A DNA stretch of 35,895 nucleotides from Methanobacteriota archaeon (GTDB lineage Archaea > Thermoplasmatota > Poseidoniia > Poseidoniales > Poseidoniaceae), in NCBI GenBank assembly GCA_002727515.1, contig PBXF01000012.1, positions 19,482-55,376 of the forward strand. The letters run 5' to 3'. A model generated the notes under the pieces. The model was not told the DNA's origin. It was given only the letters and a program-made list of their open reading frames with translations, and made no database searches. Position numbers and translations under genes: made by a program. Positions 1 to 8,168 of this stretch are shown one piece after another; the first letter of the stretch is position 1, and every line of letters starts with the position of its first letter.

Positions 1-1936
1 GTCAGCCCATTGTGTAGAATCAGTAGGGAATTTGTCATCTCCAATATCCCTGTATCCATCTCCATCTGTGTCTATACATCCCAATTTACCTTTCATTGTT
101 GAATTACCAGCCTCATCAGGACAAAAATCAGGGTTTGTACCTAATTGCGAGTCTCCATATCCGTCTCCATCCATATCATTCCATTGAGTTGAGTCCAGTG
201 GGAATGCATCACCTGTATGTGTTCCATCGTCAGGGTTGTAGAAATATGGACCCATGTAGCCATCGCCGTCAATATCCTGTTGTAGTGCGCTTTCATCGAT
301 GCAACCATTTGTTAGAACTGGCAAATTCTCTTCTGTGTCCGGACAAGCATCGAGGTTGTCAGTTACACCGTCATTATCAGAATCTAATTGATTCGGAGCG
401 CACCCATCTAAATCAATAATCAATCCTTCTTCTGTTCCTGGACAAACGTCATATGGGTCGAAGATTCCATCATTATCAGAATCGATTTCTCGTTGTGATT
501 CTGAACAACCAATACTATCTGCTAATTCGGAGATTGGCGTATTAGGACAAGAATCTAATGCATTTGATACTGAATCTAAATCATCATCTTTTTGATATTC
601 AGAGCATCCTATTTCATCAACCTCGTGGTCTTCTTCAGTACCATCACAATCATCGAATTCATCTGGTACACCGTCATTATCCTCGTCTTCTTCCTCGCCT
701 ACGATTGGACAACCAACACCTGGATCACCGTTAGGTCTTGTTCCATTGATTACCCCGAAATCATATGGACAAGCGTCTGGATCGTTACCGTTTTGATTGT
801 CTCCCCAACCATCACCGTCGGTGTCTGCTAATTGTGTAGAATCCTCTGGGAAAGCATCTGTACCATCCTCGCGGCCATCACCGTCTGAATCTAAGCACCC
901 ATAGTAAGGCACGATGTTTCCAGAAGAATCCAGAGCCGAAGTTGAATTACCTTGTATATTTGGACAATTATCCAAATTCAGTTTTATTACAGCAATCGGA
1001 TTTGTGTAATTGTAATTGCTATTAGAGGTATTTTTCTGGTCAGCACTACATCCTTCAGAATCTGCATCATCAACAGTATTTGCACACCAATCGTTTCTGT
1101 TAATCACGTTGTCATTATCATCATCTAGATAAGAATAGGCGGTGTAATTATTCGGATATGAGTCACCGTCGGTATCATTTGCAGCCCATCTATTATCTGG
1201 GAACTTATCTGGCTTGGTAGCTCCATCTGAAGAATTGTCTCCGTATCCATCGAGATCTGAATCTGCCCATTGAGTGGGGTCATCTGGCCACCAATCCGCT
1301 CCGTCCTCTTCAGTCCATTCTCGGGATGTACCAAAATCAGATGGATCTGATGCTCCATCTCCGTCTGAATCCACACAACCAAGTCTGTCTCTGTATGAGA
1401 ACCCTTGAATCCACCAACACTTGTCTCCAAACTCTAAGTCAGAATCATTATCGCCATACCCATCATTATCATTGTCTTCCCATTGCTTGTGATTGTACGG
1501 GAACACGTCAGGGATTATCGATAACCCTGAGGTCTCGAGGTCGGTGACACAGCAATCTGGGCCATGGTTATCACCTATTTCATCTCCATCAGAATCGATT
1601 GCTTGTTTCCAATTTTGTGGGAAGCGATCTCCCGCTACAAATGTAGGGTCATTGTCAGCCCAACCATCTTGATCGATATCATAGCATCCAATTCTTCCCC
1701 ACCAAGAAGTTCCCTTATCATTTGAACAGTCATCTATGGCGTTTGACCATCCATCAAGATCGAAATCGCCACAGCCATACTCTCCAAGAGATGAGATTCC
1801 AAGTGTTGATACGCAGCTGTCTGGTAAAGCGCCGTGAGCATTGTCCCCGTAACCATCGAGGTCGGAGTCCTCCCACTGGTTTGGAGTCGCAGGTAAGTCA
1901 TCATGAATGTCTGGAATTAAATCGCTATCCTGGTCT
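1..1936 (-). repeat. Thrombospondin type-3-like calcium-loop repeat block (coding)
   Basis: About nineteen copies of a DxDxDGxxD motif read on the minus strand, from DQDSDLIPD near 1936 to the window edge, where the block is still running. The unit alternates between a form ending in GYGDN/GWGDN and a form ending in GWSD/GASD/GRED. Some units near bases 400-700 are of the bacterial OmpA/TSP3 style, for example DSDNDGIFD followed by CPGTEEG. Confidence 0.85.
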
Positions 1937-4900
1937 GGAATGAGCCTCATTGTAAGGAATCCGTTTGATGGCGAGTGGGAGTAAGAGAACATCAGTTTGC
2001 CATCATCCAATTCCATAGGAACTGGTTCTGTTGTAATTACATTCGGGAATACTGTAGAAGTGACCGGATTCTGCAAGTCATCCAAAATCCCGCTCGACCA
2101 AACCAAATTATTTGCATGATTTGTTGAGGTTGAGTGCCATCTTTCACCATCTAAGAGGAATTCAATTGATGAATTAGTATCTGGAATAGGTGCTGATCTT
2201 AGGTTCCAAGAACCTGTTTCATTCCTTTCCATGAAACCTTGAATGGTGTTATTTGCGTCAAACATCAACAATTGTTCATTCATTTCTAAATTGAAACTAG
2301 AGGTCTCACCAAGCATCCATGTATTAGCAACCTGAGTCCAATTACCACCTGAAAGATTGGATTCAAATATCCTCAATTGTCCGAAATCGATTATTGAAAC
2401 AGCAATTTTATCTGAAATTACAGAAATGTCAAATTCTGAAGTTATGTTTGCTGTCGTAATGTTTGAGAGTGTAGTTTCTGTTGAATTATGTTTTACGATT
2501 TGTAATGTTTTCAAGCCATTTACTTCTGCAATTTGTGCATAAACCAACTCATCATTATCTGTCCAATAACTTGCAAAATCGTTACCTAGGCTTGTGTTTG
2601 TGATTGTTAAATCACTCCAGGAAGACCCTGATGTCATTAGATGTACTTCACCAGTGTCTTCAACATATAACAATCTAGATTCATCGTTCGAATCTACATA
2701 CAAATCGATTGGATGCACAACATCAACTGAAGAAGCAATCGTTGTTGTGGTTGAGAAACCATTACCTATTTCTTCTGTGTAAAATACAGTTGAGAATGAA
2801 GGTGAAAAGTGACCAAATCTCAAGTGTCCATCTGAGTTCAAAGCCGTATCCATTTGCATTCCAAGGCCAGTACCTGTATTGAGAGAATAATCTAAGCCTG
2901 TGTAGCTATCTACTGTTAGGGTCTTTATCCAGTTAGAAGAAGAAAGCATGATGGTAGGTTTTCCTGAATTTGAAATTCCAAACGCTGCATCCGAGACTAG
3001 TCCCAACTCACGTGTATCCCATCTACCGGAAGGAGTTCCATCGAGAGTATACTCGGTGATCGATAGAGACTTGTCTTCTAAAATTGACATTATCGAAGGA
3101 GTACCTCTCTGCGGAGTAAACAACTCTAATTCAGAAATGGGTTGATCGAAATCAAAAACAACGAATTCCCAATCTCTTTCAGATATGAATGTCAGTTGTG
3201 GTGCGAAATCTTGTCCTTGATCAAGGTCTCTGGAGGAATACATTATTTCGTTCATGCCGTCTCCATCCACATCGATTCCAGATAGGATGTTAATTCCAAC
3301 ATTTTGTTGCGCTAATCCTTGAGCAACGACCTGAATATCAGTTCTAGGACCTGAATTAGACCCAAGGTAAAGATCGATTTTACCAGATTTGGTGCTAGTG
3401 GGTGAAACTAACATGAAATCATCATATCCATCTTCGTTTATATCGCCCGCAGGAGCAATATTAGCACCTAGTAAAGCATTCGAGAAGGTACCTTTAGTGA
3501 ACCAAGTTGTTGCTGAACCATTTGGAGAACCAGACCACATGTGGACTTTTCCAGAATGATAAAGTCCAGTATCTGCGAATAATTCGCTCACAACAATGTC
3601 ATCATAGCCATCTCCTTCTACGTCACCAACAAACGACATGGAAACTCCGTACAATCTGCCTTGCGTGACAACCGAATGCGTGTTAACAACTGTTGTGTTA
3701 ATTCCGTTTGAATCTCCATGGAAAAATTCTACACTAGAGTAACCAGTTGGAGATGATTCTGTACCAGTGTTAGAGATTGCCATGTCCAAGTAACCGTCAC
3801 CGTTTATGTCCCCTCCTGCAGCAATCTGCCTGCCAAACATAGGACCATAATCTGATTGAGTCAAATTGGTATGGTGAATCATTGTTGAGTTATTTCCTTT
3901 CAATATCATAACCAATCCGATTTCAGATAAAGTAGGAGTCACTTCGTTAAGCAAAATTACCTTTGTAGATACGACTGCTAAATCAGTACAACCATCGGAT
4001 TCAACATCTCCAAGAGTTGTCATAGACCAGCCCAAATTATCATTGTCATCTGTGCCGTTCATCGACCACCATTCTAAGGTTTCAATTCCAGAATTAGAGC
4101 CTAATCTTACTGAAATATGACCCGAATTATTCACAGAGTTGCCTGGTTCACTCGATGCTAGGTCATCAATTCCATCGCAGTTGAAGTCGCCAGCTGCCAG
4201 ACCAGTCCCAAGGTTAGAGTTTGAAAAAGAACCCACGATTACCTTGTCTGGGAAATCATTCAAACCTGAGGAAGACCCATAATGAATCGAAATCGTACCA
4301 TTACCCTCAGGGTCTGAATAGGCAATATCCGATTTCCCATCATTGTTGAAATCACCTGAGACAACTGTTCCTTCTGGAGAATCATCGTCATACTGGATTT
4401 GATACTTTGGAGTTGGTTCTAGTCTTCCGGTGTCTTTCCCTGCCAAACTTCTCAATAATGACATTGAATTGTTACCAAGCCCGTCTGAATTTGAATAAAC
4501 AATCTGTTCAATGTTGTTCGAATCCAAGTCCATTCCTATGGCCTGATCTATTGTTGAATTCCTAGCGAGAACCTGTCTAACTTCTTCGGTTTCGTTGAAT
4601 TTTACTAGTCGCAATTCACCCTCAGCGGATTGGGTATACACGACATGGAACCAATCGTTTTCGTCTATTTTGAACTCAATGTCCTCTCCTATTGGCCCAC
4701 TATCTAAAATCGTACGATTCCAGAAAGCCTTGTTAAACCAAAAGTGGGTTAATGACATGTCAAGGTCTTGAAACATGATGTGAGTTCTGTATTCGGAATC
4801 AAATTCTAACGTAAGACCTGATGAAAAGATGTCTTCTGCAATGGTTCTGATATGCCAAGTACGCTGTTGATAAATTGCATTCTTCTCTGCTAATCTGGCT

Positions 4901-5376
4901 AATTTCAAATCATCTCCAACGTTGTATGCAATCTGAATTCTATCCTGTCCTGCTACAGAAATTGCACATTCATCAGAGACCAATCCTTGTGCCAATGATT
5001 CAACCATAATTGTCTCAAAAGAATCGTTAAGATGAAGGGTATGCATCCTAATGTCTGAACCATTAATTGAACAGCCAAAGCCAATTCCCACATCGTTTAC
5101 GTAGAAATCCACAGGCTTGTCAACGATAACTCCACGGTCTTTTAATTCCCAATTGTCGAGAATAGATTCTCCTCTAACATTCCAGTTCTTACCGTCAATT
5201 GAAATTGAATTACCTGCAAGGTCATGCCCTGAACCTGAGGAAAAGCCTACTGAATTGTATTTTTCGGAATCTTCATCGAGATTTTCATAGGGGATATCAA
5301 TAAGCATTGGAGACATTAAATGCATCAAAAATATGACGAATATTGCAATTGTAGATTTTGAATTTCGTCGACCCAT
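1..5376 (-). CDS. Giant secreted FG-GAP / thrombospondin type-3 repeat protein (3' end outside window)
   Basis: Open from an ATG at 5376 to the window edge, 1792 codons without a stop, so the C-terminus is missing. Residues about 7-24 form a hydrophobic signal segment. About residues 335-700 carry FG-GAP/VCBS-like repeats, recognisable by cores such as GDFNNDGKSDIAYS, GGDINGDGYLDMAIS and GDVEGDGYDDIVVS, which in known families build calcium-binding beta-propellers. From about residue 1147 onward there are roughly nineteen DxDxDGxxD thrombospondin type-3-like calcium loops, alternating with FPxxxTQWxDxD and CPxxxGxS...GC spacers. This layout suggests a long, calcium-stiffened cell-surface stalk or adhesin; ligand and anchoring are unknown. 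Asn-X-Ser/Thr sequons are frequent. No strong ribosome site precedes the ATG. Its repeats resemble those of the protein at 8161-10620. Surface location is inferred from the signal and repeats. Confidence 0.85.
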   Translation of the reverse strand, partial: MGRRNSKSTIAIFVIFLMHLMSPMLIDIPYENLDEDSEKYNSVGFSSGSGHDLAGNSISIDGKNWNVRGESILDNWELKDRGVIVDKPVDFYVNDVGIGFGCSINGSDIRMHTLHLNDSFETIMVESLAQGLVSDECAISVAGQDRIQIAYNVGDDLKLARLAEKNAIYQQRTWHIRTIAEDIFSSGLTLEFDSEYRTHIMFQDLDMSLTHFWFNKAFWNRTILDSGPIGEDIEFKIDENDWFHVVYTQSAEGELRLVKFNETEEVRQVLARNSTIDQAIGMDLDSNNIEQIVYSNSDGLGNNSMSLLRSLAGKDTGRLEPTPKYQIQYDDDSPEGTVVSGDFNNDGKSDIAYSDPEGNGTISIHYGSSSGLNDFPDKVIVGSFSNSNLGTGLAAGDFNCDGIDDLASSEPGNSVNNSGHISVRLGSNSGIETLEWWSMNGTDDNDNLGWSMTTLGDVESDGCTDLAVVSTKVILLNEVTPTLSEIGLVMILKGNNSTMIHHTNLTQSDYGPMFGRQIAAGGDINGDGYLDMAISNTGTESSPTGYSSVEFFHGDSNGINTTVVNTHSVVTQGRLYGVSMSFVGDVEGDGYDDIVVSELFADTGLYHSGKVHMWSGSPNGSATTWFTKGTFSNALLGANIAPAGDINEDGYDDFMLVSPTSTKSGKIDLYLGSNSGPRTDIQVVAQGLAQQNVGINILSGIDVDGDGMNEIMYSSRDLDQGQDFAPQLTFISERDWEFVVFDFDQPISELELFTPQRGTPSIMSILEDKSLSITEYTLDGTPSGRWDTRELGLVSDAAFGISNSGKPTIMLSSSNWIKTLTVDSYTGLDYSLNTGTGLGMQMDTALNSDGHLRFGHFSPSFSTVFYTEEIGNGFSTTTTIASSVDVVHPIDLYVDSNDESRLLYVEDTGEVHLMTSGSSWSDLTITNTSLGNDFASYWTDNDELVYAQIAEVNGLKTLQIVKHNSTETTLSNITTANITSEFDISVISDKIAVSIIDFGQLRIFESNLSGGNWTQVANTWMLGETSSFNLEMNEQLLMFDANNTIQGFMERNETGSWNLRSAPIPDTNSSIEFLLDGERWHSTSTNHANNLVWSSGILDDLQNPVTSTVFPNVITTEPVPMELDDGKLMFSYSHSPSNGFLTMRLIPDQDSDLIPDIHDDLPATPNQWEDSDLDGYGDNAHGALPDSCVSTLGISSLGEYGCGDFDLDGWSNAIDDCSNDKGTSWWGRIGCYDIDQDGWADNDPTFVAGDRFPQNWKQAIDSDGDEIGDNHGPDCCVTDLETSGLSIIPDVFPYNHKQWEDNDNDGYGDNDSDLEFGDKCWWIQGFSYRDRLGCVDSDGDGASDPSDFGTSREWTEEDGADWWPDDPTQWADSDLDGYGDNSSDGATKPDKFPDNRWAANDTDGDSYPNNYTAYSYLDDDNDNVINRNDWCANTVDDADSEGCSADQKNTSNSNYNYTNPIAVIKLNLDNCPNIQGNSTSALDSSGNIVPYYGCLDSDGDGREDGTDAFPEDSTQLADTDGDGWGDNQNGNDPDACPYDFGVINGTRPNGDPGVGCPIVGEEEDEDNDGVPDEFDDCDGTEEDHEVDEIGCSEYQKDDDLDSVSNALDSCPNTPISELADSIGCSESQREIDSDNDGIFDPYDVCPGTEEGLIIDLDGCAPNQLDSDNDGVTDNLDACPDTEENLPVLTNGCIDESALQQDIDGDGYMGPYFYNPDDGTHTGDAFPLDSTQWNDMDGDGYGDSQLGTNPDFCPDEAGNSTMKGKLGCIDTDGDGYRDIGDDKFPTDSTQWAD

Positions 5377-5421
5377 GTTTCACTGACAAATACTGACCTA
5401 CATTACTATTGCCAAAAGATG

Positions 5422-5452
5422 CTGAATCGGCCCCCTTTAGGGGGCCGTTCAG
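5422..5452. promoter_or_regulatory. Perfect GC-rich hairpin between divergent genes
   Basis: An 8-bp perfect inverted repeat (5428-5435 against 5440-5447) closes a TTTA loop. After a one-base bulge (T5427) it continues for five more pairs (5422-5426 with 5448-5452), giving a 13-bp stem. It stands out in an AT-rich 123-bp gap between two diverging genes, so it cannot be a terminator for either of them. It ends 47 bases before the start of the thiamine pyrophosphokinase gene. It may be a dyad operator, or an RNA hairpin if a leader is transcribed. Confidence 0.6.
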
Positions 5453-5499
5453 AATTGAGTAACCAAACGACTTGAAAATTTGATTAAAGTGGGGGGTAT

Positions 5500-6078
5500 A
5501 TGGCAGAAGAAATCCTTGTGGTTGGTAACGGCGACTGGCAAGAAAATCAAATCTTGAAAAAACTGATTTCTGAAGCAAATTATGTGATTGCTCTTGATGG
5601 AGCTGCGGATAGATTTTCTGAATGGAACGAAGTGATTGGCGATATGGATTCAATCAAGGATTCTAGCCATCACAAAATTGATCGAAATCAAAACAATTCT
5701 GATCTTTCAAAGGCTTTGGAAATGTATCCTGTAACGAAGGTATTCGGGATAGATGGTGGTAGACTAGACCATAGACTTGGGGCATTCACAGCACTATTCG
5801 AAAATAGTTCTGATGCGATTCTATATTATGAGGGATGGAGAGCACAAAGAGTCCCAAATGGAGAAAAGAGATTTAAGGTTCAAATAAATTCAAAATGCGC
5901 TTTATTTTCTTTTGGAGTAACAAAATCTGTAACCATAAAAGGTGTTGAATTTGAGCTTAATAATCAAGACCTAAAAACGGGTACTTTAGGATTAGGAAAT
6001 ACTACATTAGAAGATATCGTTACAGTAAGTAAATCCGATGGAGATTTACTATTCATTTGGGAGGAAAATGCGCTCTAA
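5500..6078 (+). CDS. Thiamine pyrophosphokinase
   Basis: Transfers pyrophosphate from ATP to thiamine, giving thiamine diphosphate, in the cytosol. The 192 residues carry the family's motifs in order: DGAADR (33-38), GDMDS (47-51, metal/ATP site), QNNSDLSKA (64-72, the usual T/S-D-x-x-K-A motif) and GGRLDH (86-91). The C-terminal half is the smaller beta domain that binds thiamine, ending in a GLGN...V...GDLLFI pattern. Length is at the short end for the family. A run of G (5491-5496) just before the ATG serves as ribosome site. The gene stands alone on its strand and its 3' end overlaps the opposing DUF4105 gene by 26 bases. The pterin enzyme MptE also has a GD.D motif but lacks the GGRLDH and SDLSKA motifs. 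Confidence 0.9.
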   Translation: MAEEILVVGNGDWQENQILKKLISEANYVIALDGAADRFSEWNEVIGDMDSIKDSSHHKIDRNQNNSDLSKALEMYPVTKVFGIDGGRLDHRLGAFTALFENSSDAILYYEGWRAQRVPNGEKRFKVQINSKCALFSFGVTKSVTIKGVEFELNNQDLKTGTLGLGNTTLEDIVTVSKSDGDLLFIWEENAL

Positions 6079-6913
6079 TAAAAGTCGAAAAACCTTCTTT
6101 ACCATTCCATTTTTTAGCCCTATCATCTACTCTTGAGGCTTCCAAAGTTGCATCATAACCTCCCCAGTCCTCAATCAGTTTCAATTTCCATGCGGCTCTG
6201 GCTGAGTGACCTGGTAAAAGAGTCCTCCACATTCTAGGAATTCTTCCTGGCGTGATTAGGTTCACTTGGTCAACAATTGCCGTCGTACATGTTTTGGTAA
6301 GAGAGTGATACCATTCTGGATTTGATGCTAATTTATTCGCTCTGTCACAGAGAGCATTGAATAATGCTTTGTCCTTACCAGGTGGCGCTTGTACTCTAAA
6401 CAGATGCACCTTATTCCCACGGATATTTGTTCTTAAATGAAGAGCGTCTTTTTCTGTGGCAACTAAGAGATACAATTCATATGCTCGCCAAAGCCCATGC
6501 CAAGGGTGGTATCTCTCACCAACTTCTCTTCTTGTTTCAAATGAAAATGTGATGAATTTGTCATCTTTGAATTGGAATGTTAACATGGTGTGAGCCATTC
6601 CTCGTATTTTGTGAAAATGGTCAATCACGAACCAGATATCAACAATTTCGTTCAGATCAACTTTCAAATCTGTCCATTTATTGTCATGTTCTCTTTTACT
6701 AATCCATGTAAAATCTCTAACATTCTTCAAAGTCACTTTACTTCCCTTGTATGATGCTGTGGTTAAATGCTTACAATCATCTACCCAATCTCTCTCTAAG
6801 GCTGGAGTCTTCATTTGAACAATTTTGTACTTGTCCCAGATGATACGTATGATAACCATGATTAGGGCTGTTCCTGAAATTATCATCGTCCAAAAGGCGA
6901 TGTCTTTTATCAA
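6053..6913 (-). CDS. DUF4105 (Lnb N-terminal type) membrane-anchored protein
   Basis: The 286-residue product has one N-terminal transmembrane helix (about 7-25) and then a domain matching DUF4105, known mainly from bacterial envelope proteins and thought to be a thiol-peptidase-like fold. The hallmark pieces are FSFETRREVGE near residues 123-135 and SLTKTCTTAI near 205-214, where the Cys followed by Thr-Thr is the family's conserved position. No activity is established. The start is a TTG at 6913: GAGGTGG at 6918-6924 lies at the right distance, and the next in-frame ATG would cut into the membrane helix. It follows the Ig-like gene by one base and is surely co-transcribed with it, which fits a job on the cell surface. 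Its last 26 bases overlap the thiamine pyrophosphokinase gene tail to tail. Confidence 0.8.
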   Translation of the reverse strand: MIKDIAFWTMIISGTALIMVIIRIIWDKYKIVQMKTPALERDWVDDCKHLTTASYKGSKVTLKNVRDFTWISKREHDNKWTDLKVDLNEIVDIWFVIDHFHKIRGMAHTMLTFQFKDDKFITFSFETRREVGERYHPWHGLWRAYELYLLVATEKDALHLRTNIRGNKVHLFRVQAPPGKDKALFNALCDRANKLASNPEWYHSLTKTCTTAIVDQVNLITPGRIPRMWRTLLPGHSARAAWKLKLIEDWGGYDATLEASRVDDRAKKWNGKEGFSTFIRAHFPPK

Positions 6914-6914
6914 A

Positions 6915-8168
6915 TTACCACCTCTTCCAAGAATAGGTTAATTTGTCCCACCAATCTAACTCTCCATCAGGGTGTCTTCTCCACAGTATTCCACTTTCAT
7001 CTTTGTGAGTTGGTAAACCCTCAGAATCAGGAATTATTTCTTCACTAGTAAGGCCAGATAATAATTCATCAGACCTTCCACGAGACATAATCACAAATAC
7101 AATTATTCCTAGAATTAGCGATATTCCGATAACACCATACAGTCCTACCTTTGTTGTTTCAGTATCTTGACCTTGGGAAATTGTGGGTGCATCAGAGTCT
7201 TCTGAGGTTAAATCTTCATTTGTTAAACGAATCAGCATCTCTCCTCCTGTTGTGCTAATTTGTTCATTATTTGTGACCTTCAGGAGTATCTTGTAAACGC
7301 CAGCATTCCATCCAGAACAGTCGATTAAGCTCGAATTCGCCATCACTCCTTGAGAGGGTGAAATTGTCCATTCTTTTGTGAATGAGTCATGGTTTTCATC
7401 CTCATCTGCGAGATGTAAGATAGTACAAGGAGTTCCGGATAAATCACCATCTCCGTTAAGGCTAATGGTGAATTTTGGAGGTGGTTTATTCTCTATTTTT
7501 AATTCTAAAACATCCGATGCCGTCTGCCCTAATCCATTCTGATAGGTTTCTGTTATCACGTAATCTCCAGCCGGCCAATTACTGCAATCTAGTGTTGTTT
7601 CTGAATCTAATACTTTGAATGGAGTGCCGATGATTGATCTTGTACCAGTATATCCCCATCGAGGCCCTGTTTCATCGAAAAATGTTCTTGAAATCTCGCA
7701 ATAATCTCCAGTCTCAATTACTTGAGCACCATTCATTTCTAAAGAAATCTCAGGAACTTTTAATGCTGGACTCAAGTCAAAATATCCAATAGTAATGAAT
7801 TTCAATAATCTGCCTTCTGCATCACTTATCTCTAAGGAGAGATAATGTTCGCCTTCAGTCCATGAGTCATATGTCAATGATGCATTTTCCTGATTTTCTA
7901 CGCGCATTACTGAGTCTTCACGCACTAGGATACCTTGATGGTCTCCTATCAAAGTGAGTAGTAAATCAGCGCTTCCTTGAGTTGAATTGATGATTATAAC
8001 TACCCTAACTGCATCCATCATCCCATCTTGATTTGAGTCAAGGGTATCATTTCTGATTGCAACTATATTCAAACCTTCAGAAGTAAACGGGTCATCATCG
8101 TTTGAGGCTGTAGTGTTCATTGTAAAAGCACAAGATACGATTAGAAATGCCAATATGAAATTACGCAT
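6915..8168 (-). CDS. Surface protein with paired-Cys Ig-like repeats and Trp-rich cytosolic tail
   Basis: Product of about 417 residues. Signal peptide 1-21; a DSNQDGMMDAV loop follows, resembling a calcium loop at the edge of a beta domain. Two consecutive Ig/PKD-like domains share the pattern Cys ... (L/I)DCS.W.AG.Y.I, each with two cysteines that could form a disulfide. One transmembrane helix lies near residues 341-360, followed by a cytosolic tail of about 57 residues ending in a motif rich in Trp (W-R-R-H-P-D-G ... W-W-D ... S-W-K-R-W). A longer reading from GTG 8177 is less likely, since that GTG is part of the GGAGG ribosome site serving ATG 8168. The start overlaps the previous stop by 8 bases (ATGCGTAA), so translation is probably coupled. 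Function unknown. Confidence 0.8.
   Translation of the reverse strand: MRNFILAFLIVSCAFTMNTTASNDDDPFTSEGLNIVAIRNDTLDSNQDGMMDAVRVVIIINSTQGSADLLLTLIGDHQGILVREDSVMRVENQENASLTYDSWTEGEHYLSLEISDAEGRLLKFITIGYFDLSPALKVPEISLEMNGAQVIETGDYCEISRTFFDETGPRWGYTGTRSIIGTPFKVLDSETTLDCSNWPAGDYVITETYQNGLGQTASDVLELKIENKPPPKFTISLNGDGDLSGTPCTILHLADEDENHDSFTKEWTISPSQGVMANSSLIDCSGWNAGVYKILLKVTNNEQISTTGGEMLIRLTNEDLTSEDSDAPTISQGQDTETTKVGLYGVIGISLILGIIVFVIMSRGRSDELLSGLTSEEIIPDSEGLPTHKDESGILWRRHPDGELDWWDKLTYSWKRW
6918..6924 (-). promoter_or_regulatory. Ribosome binding site GAGGTGG supporting a TTG start
   Basis: GAGGTGG directly before the TAA of the Ig-like gene sits four bases ahead of the TTG at 6913 that begins the DUF4105 reading frame. 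It supports the non-ATG start and translational coupling. Confidence 0.6.

Noticed and set aside
96..3145. Several small open frames on both strands within the giant gene
   Set aside because: They are out-of-frame shadows of the repeat-rich coding sequence; they lack family matches and start signals.
5422..5500. TPP riboswitch upstream of thiamine pyrophosphokinase
   Set aside because: The gap holds a single hairpin only; the conserved CUGAGA and ACCYGAUCUGG-type segments of the THI box are absent, and the space is too short.
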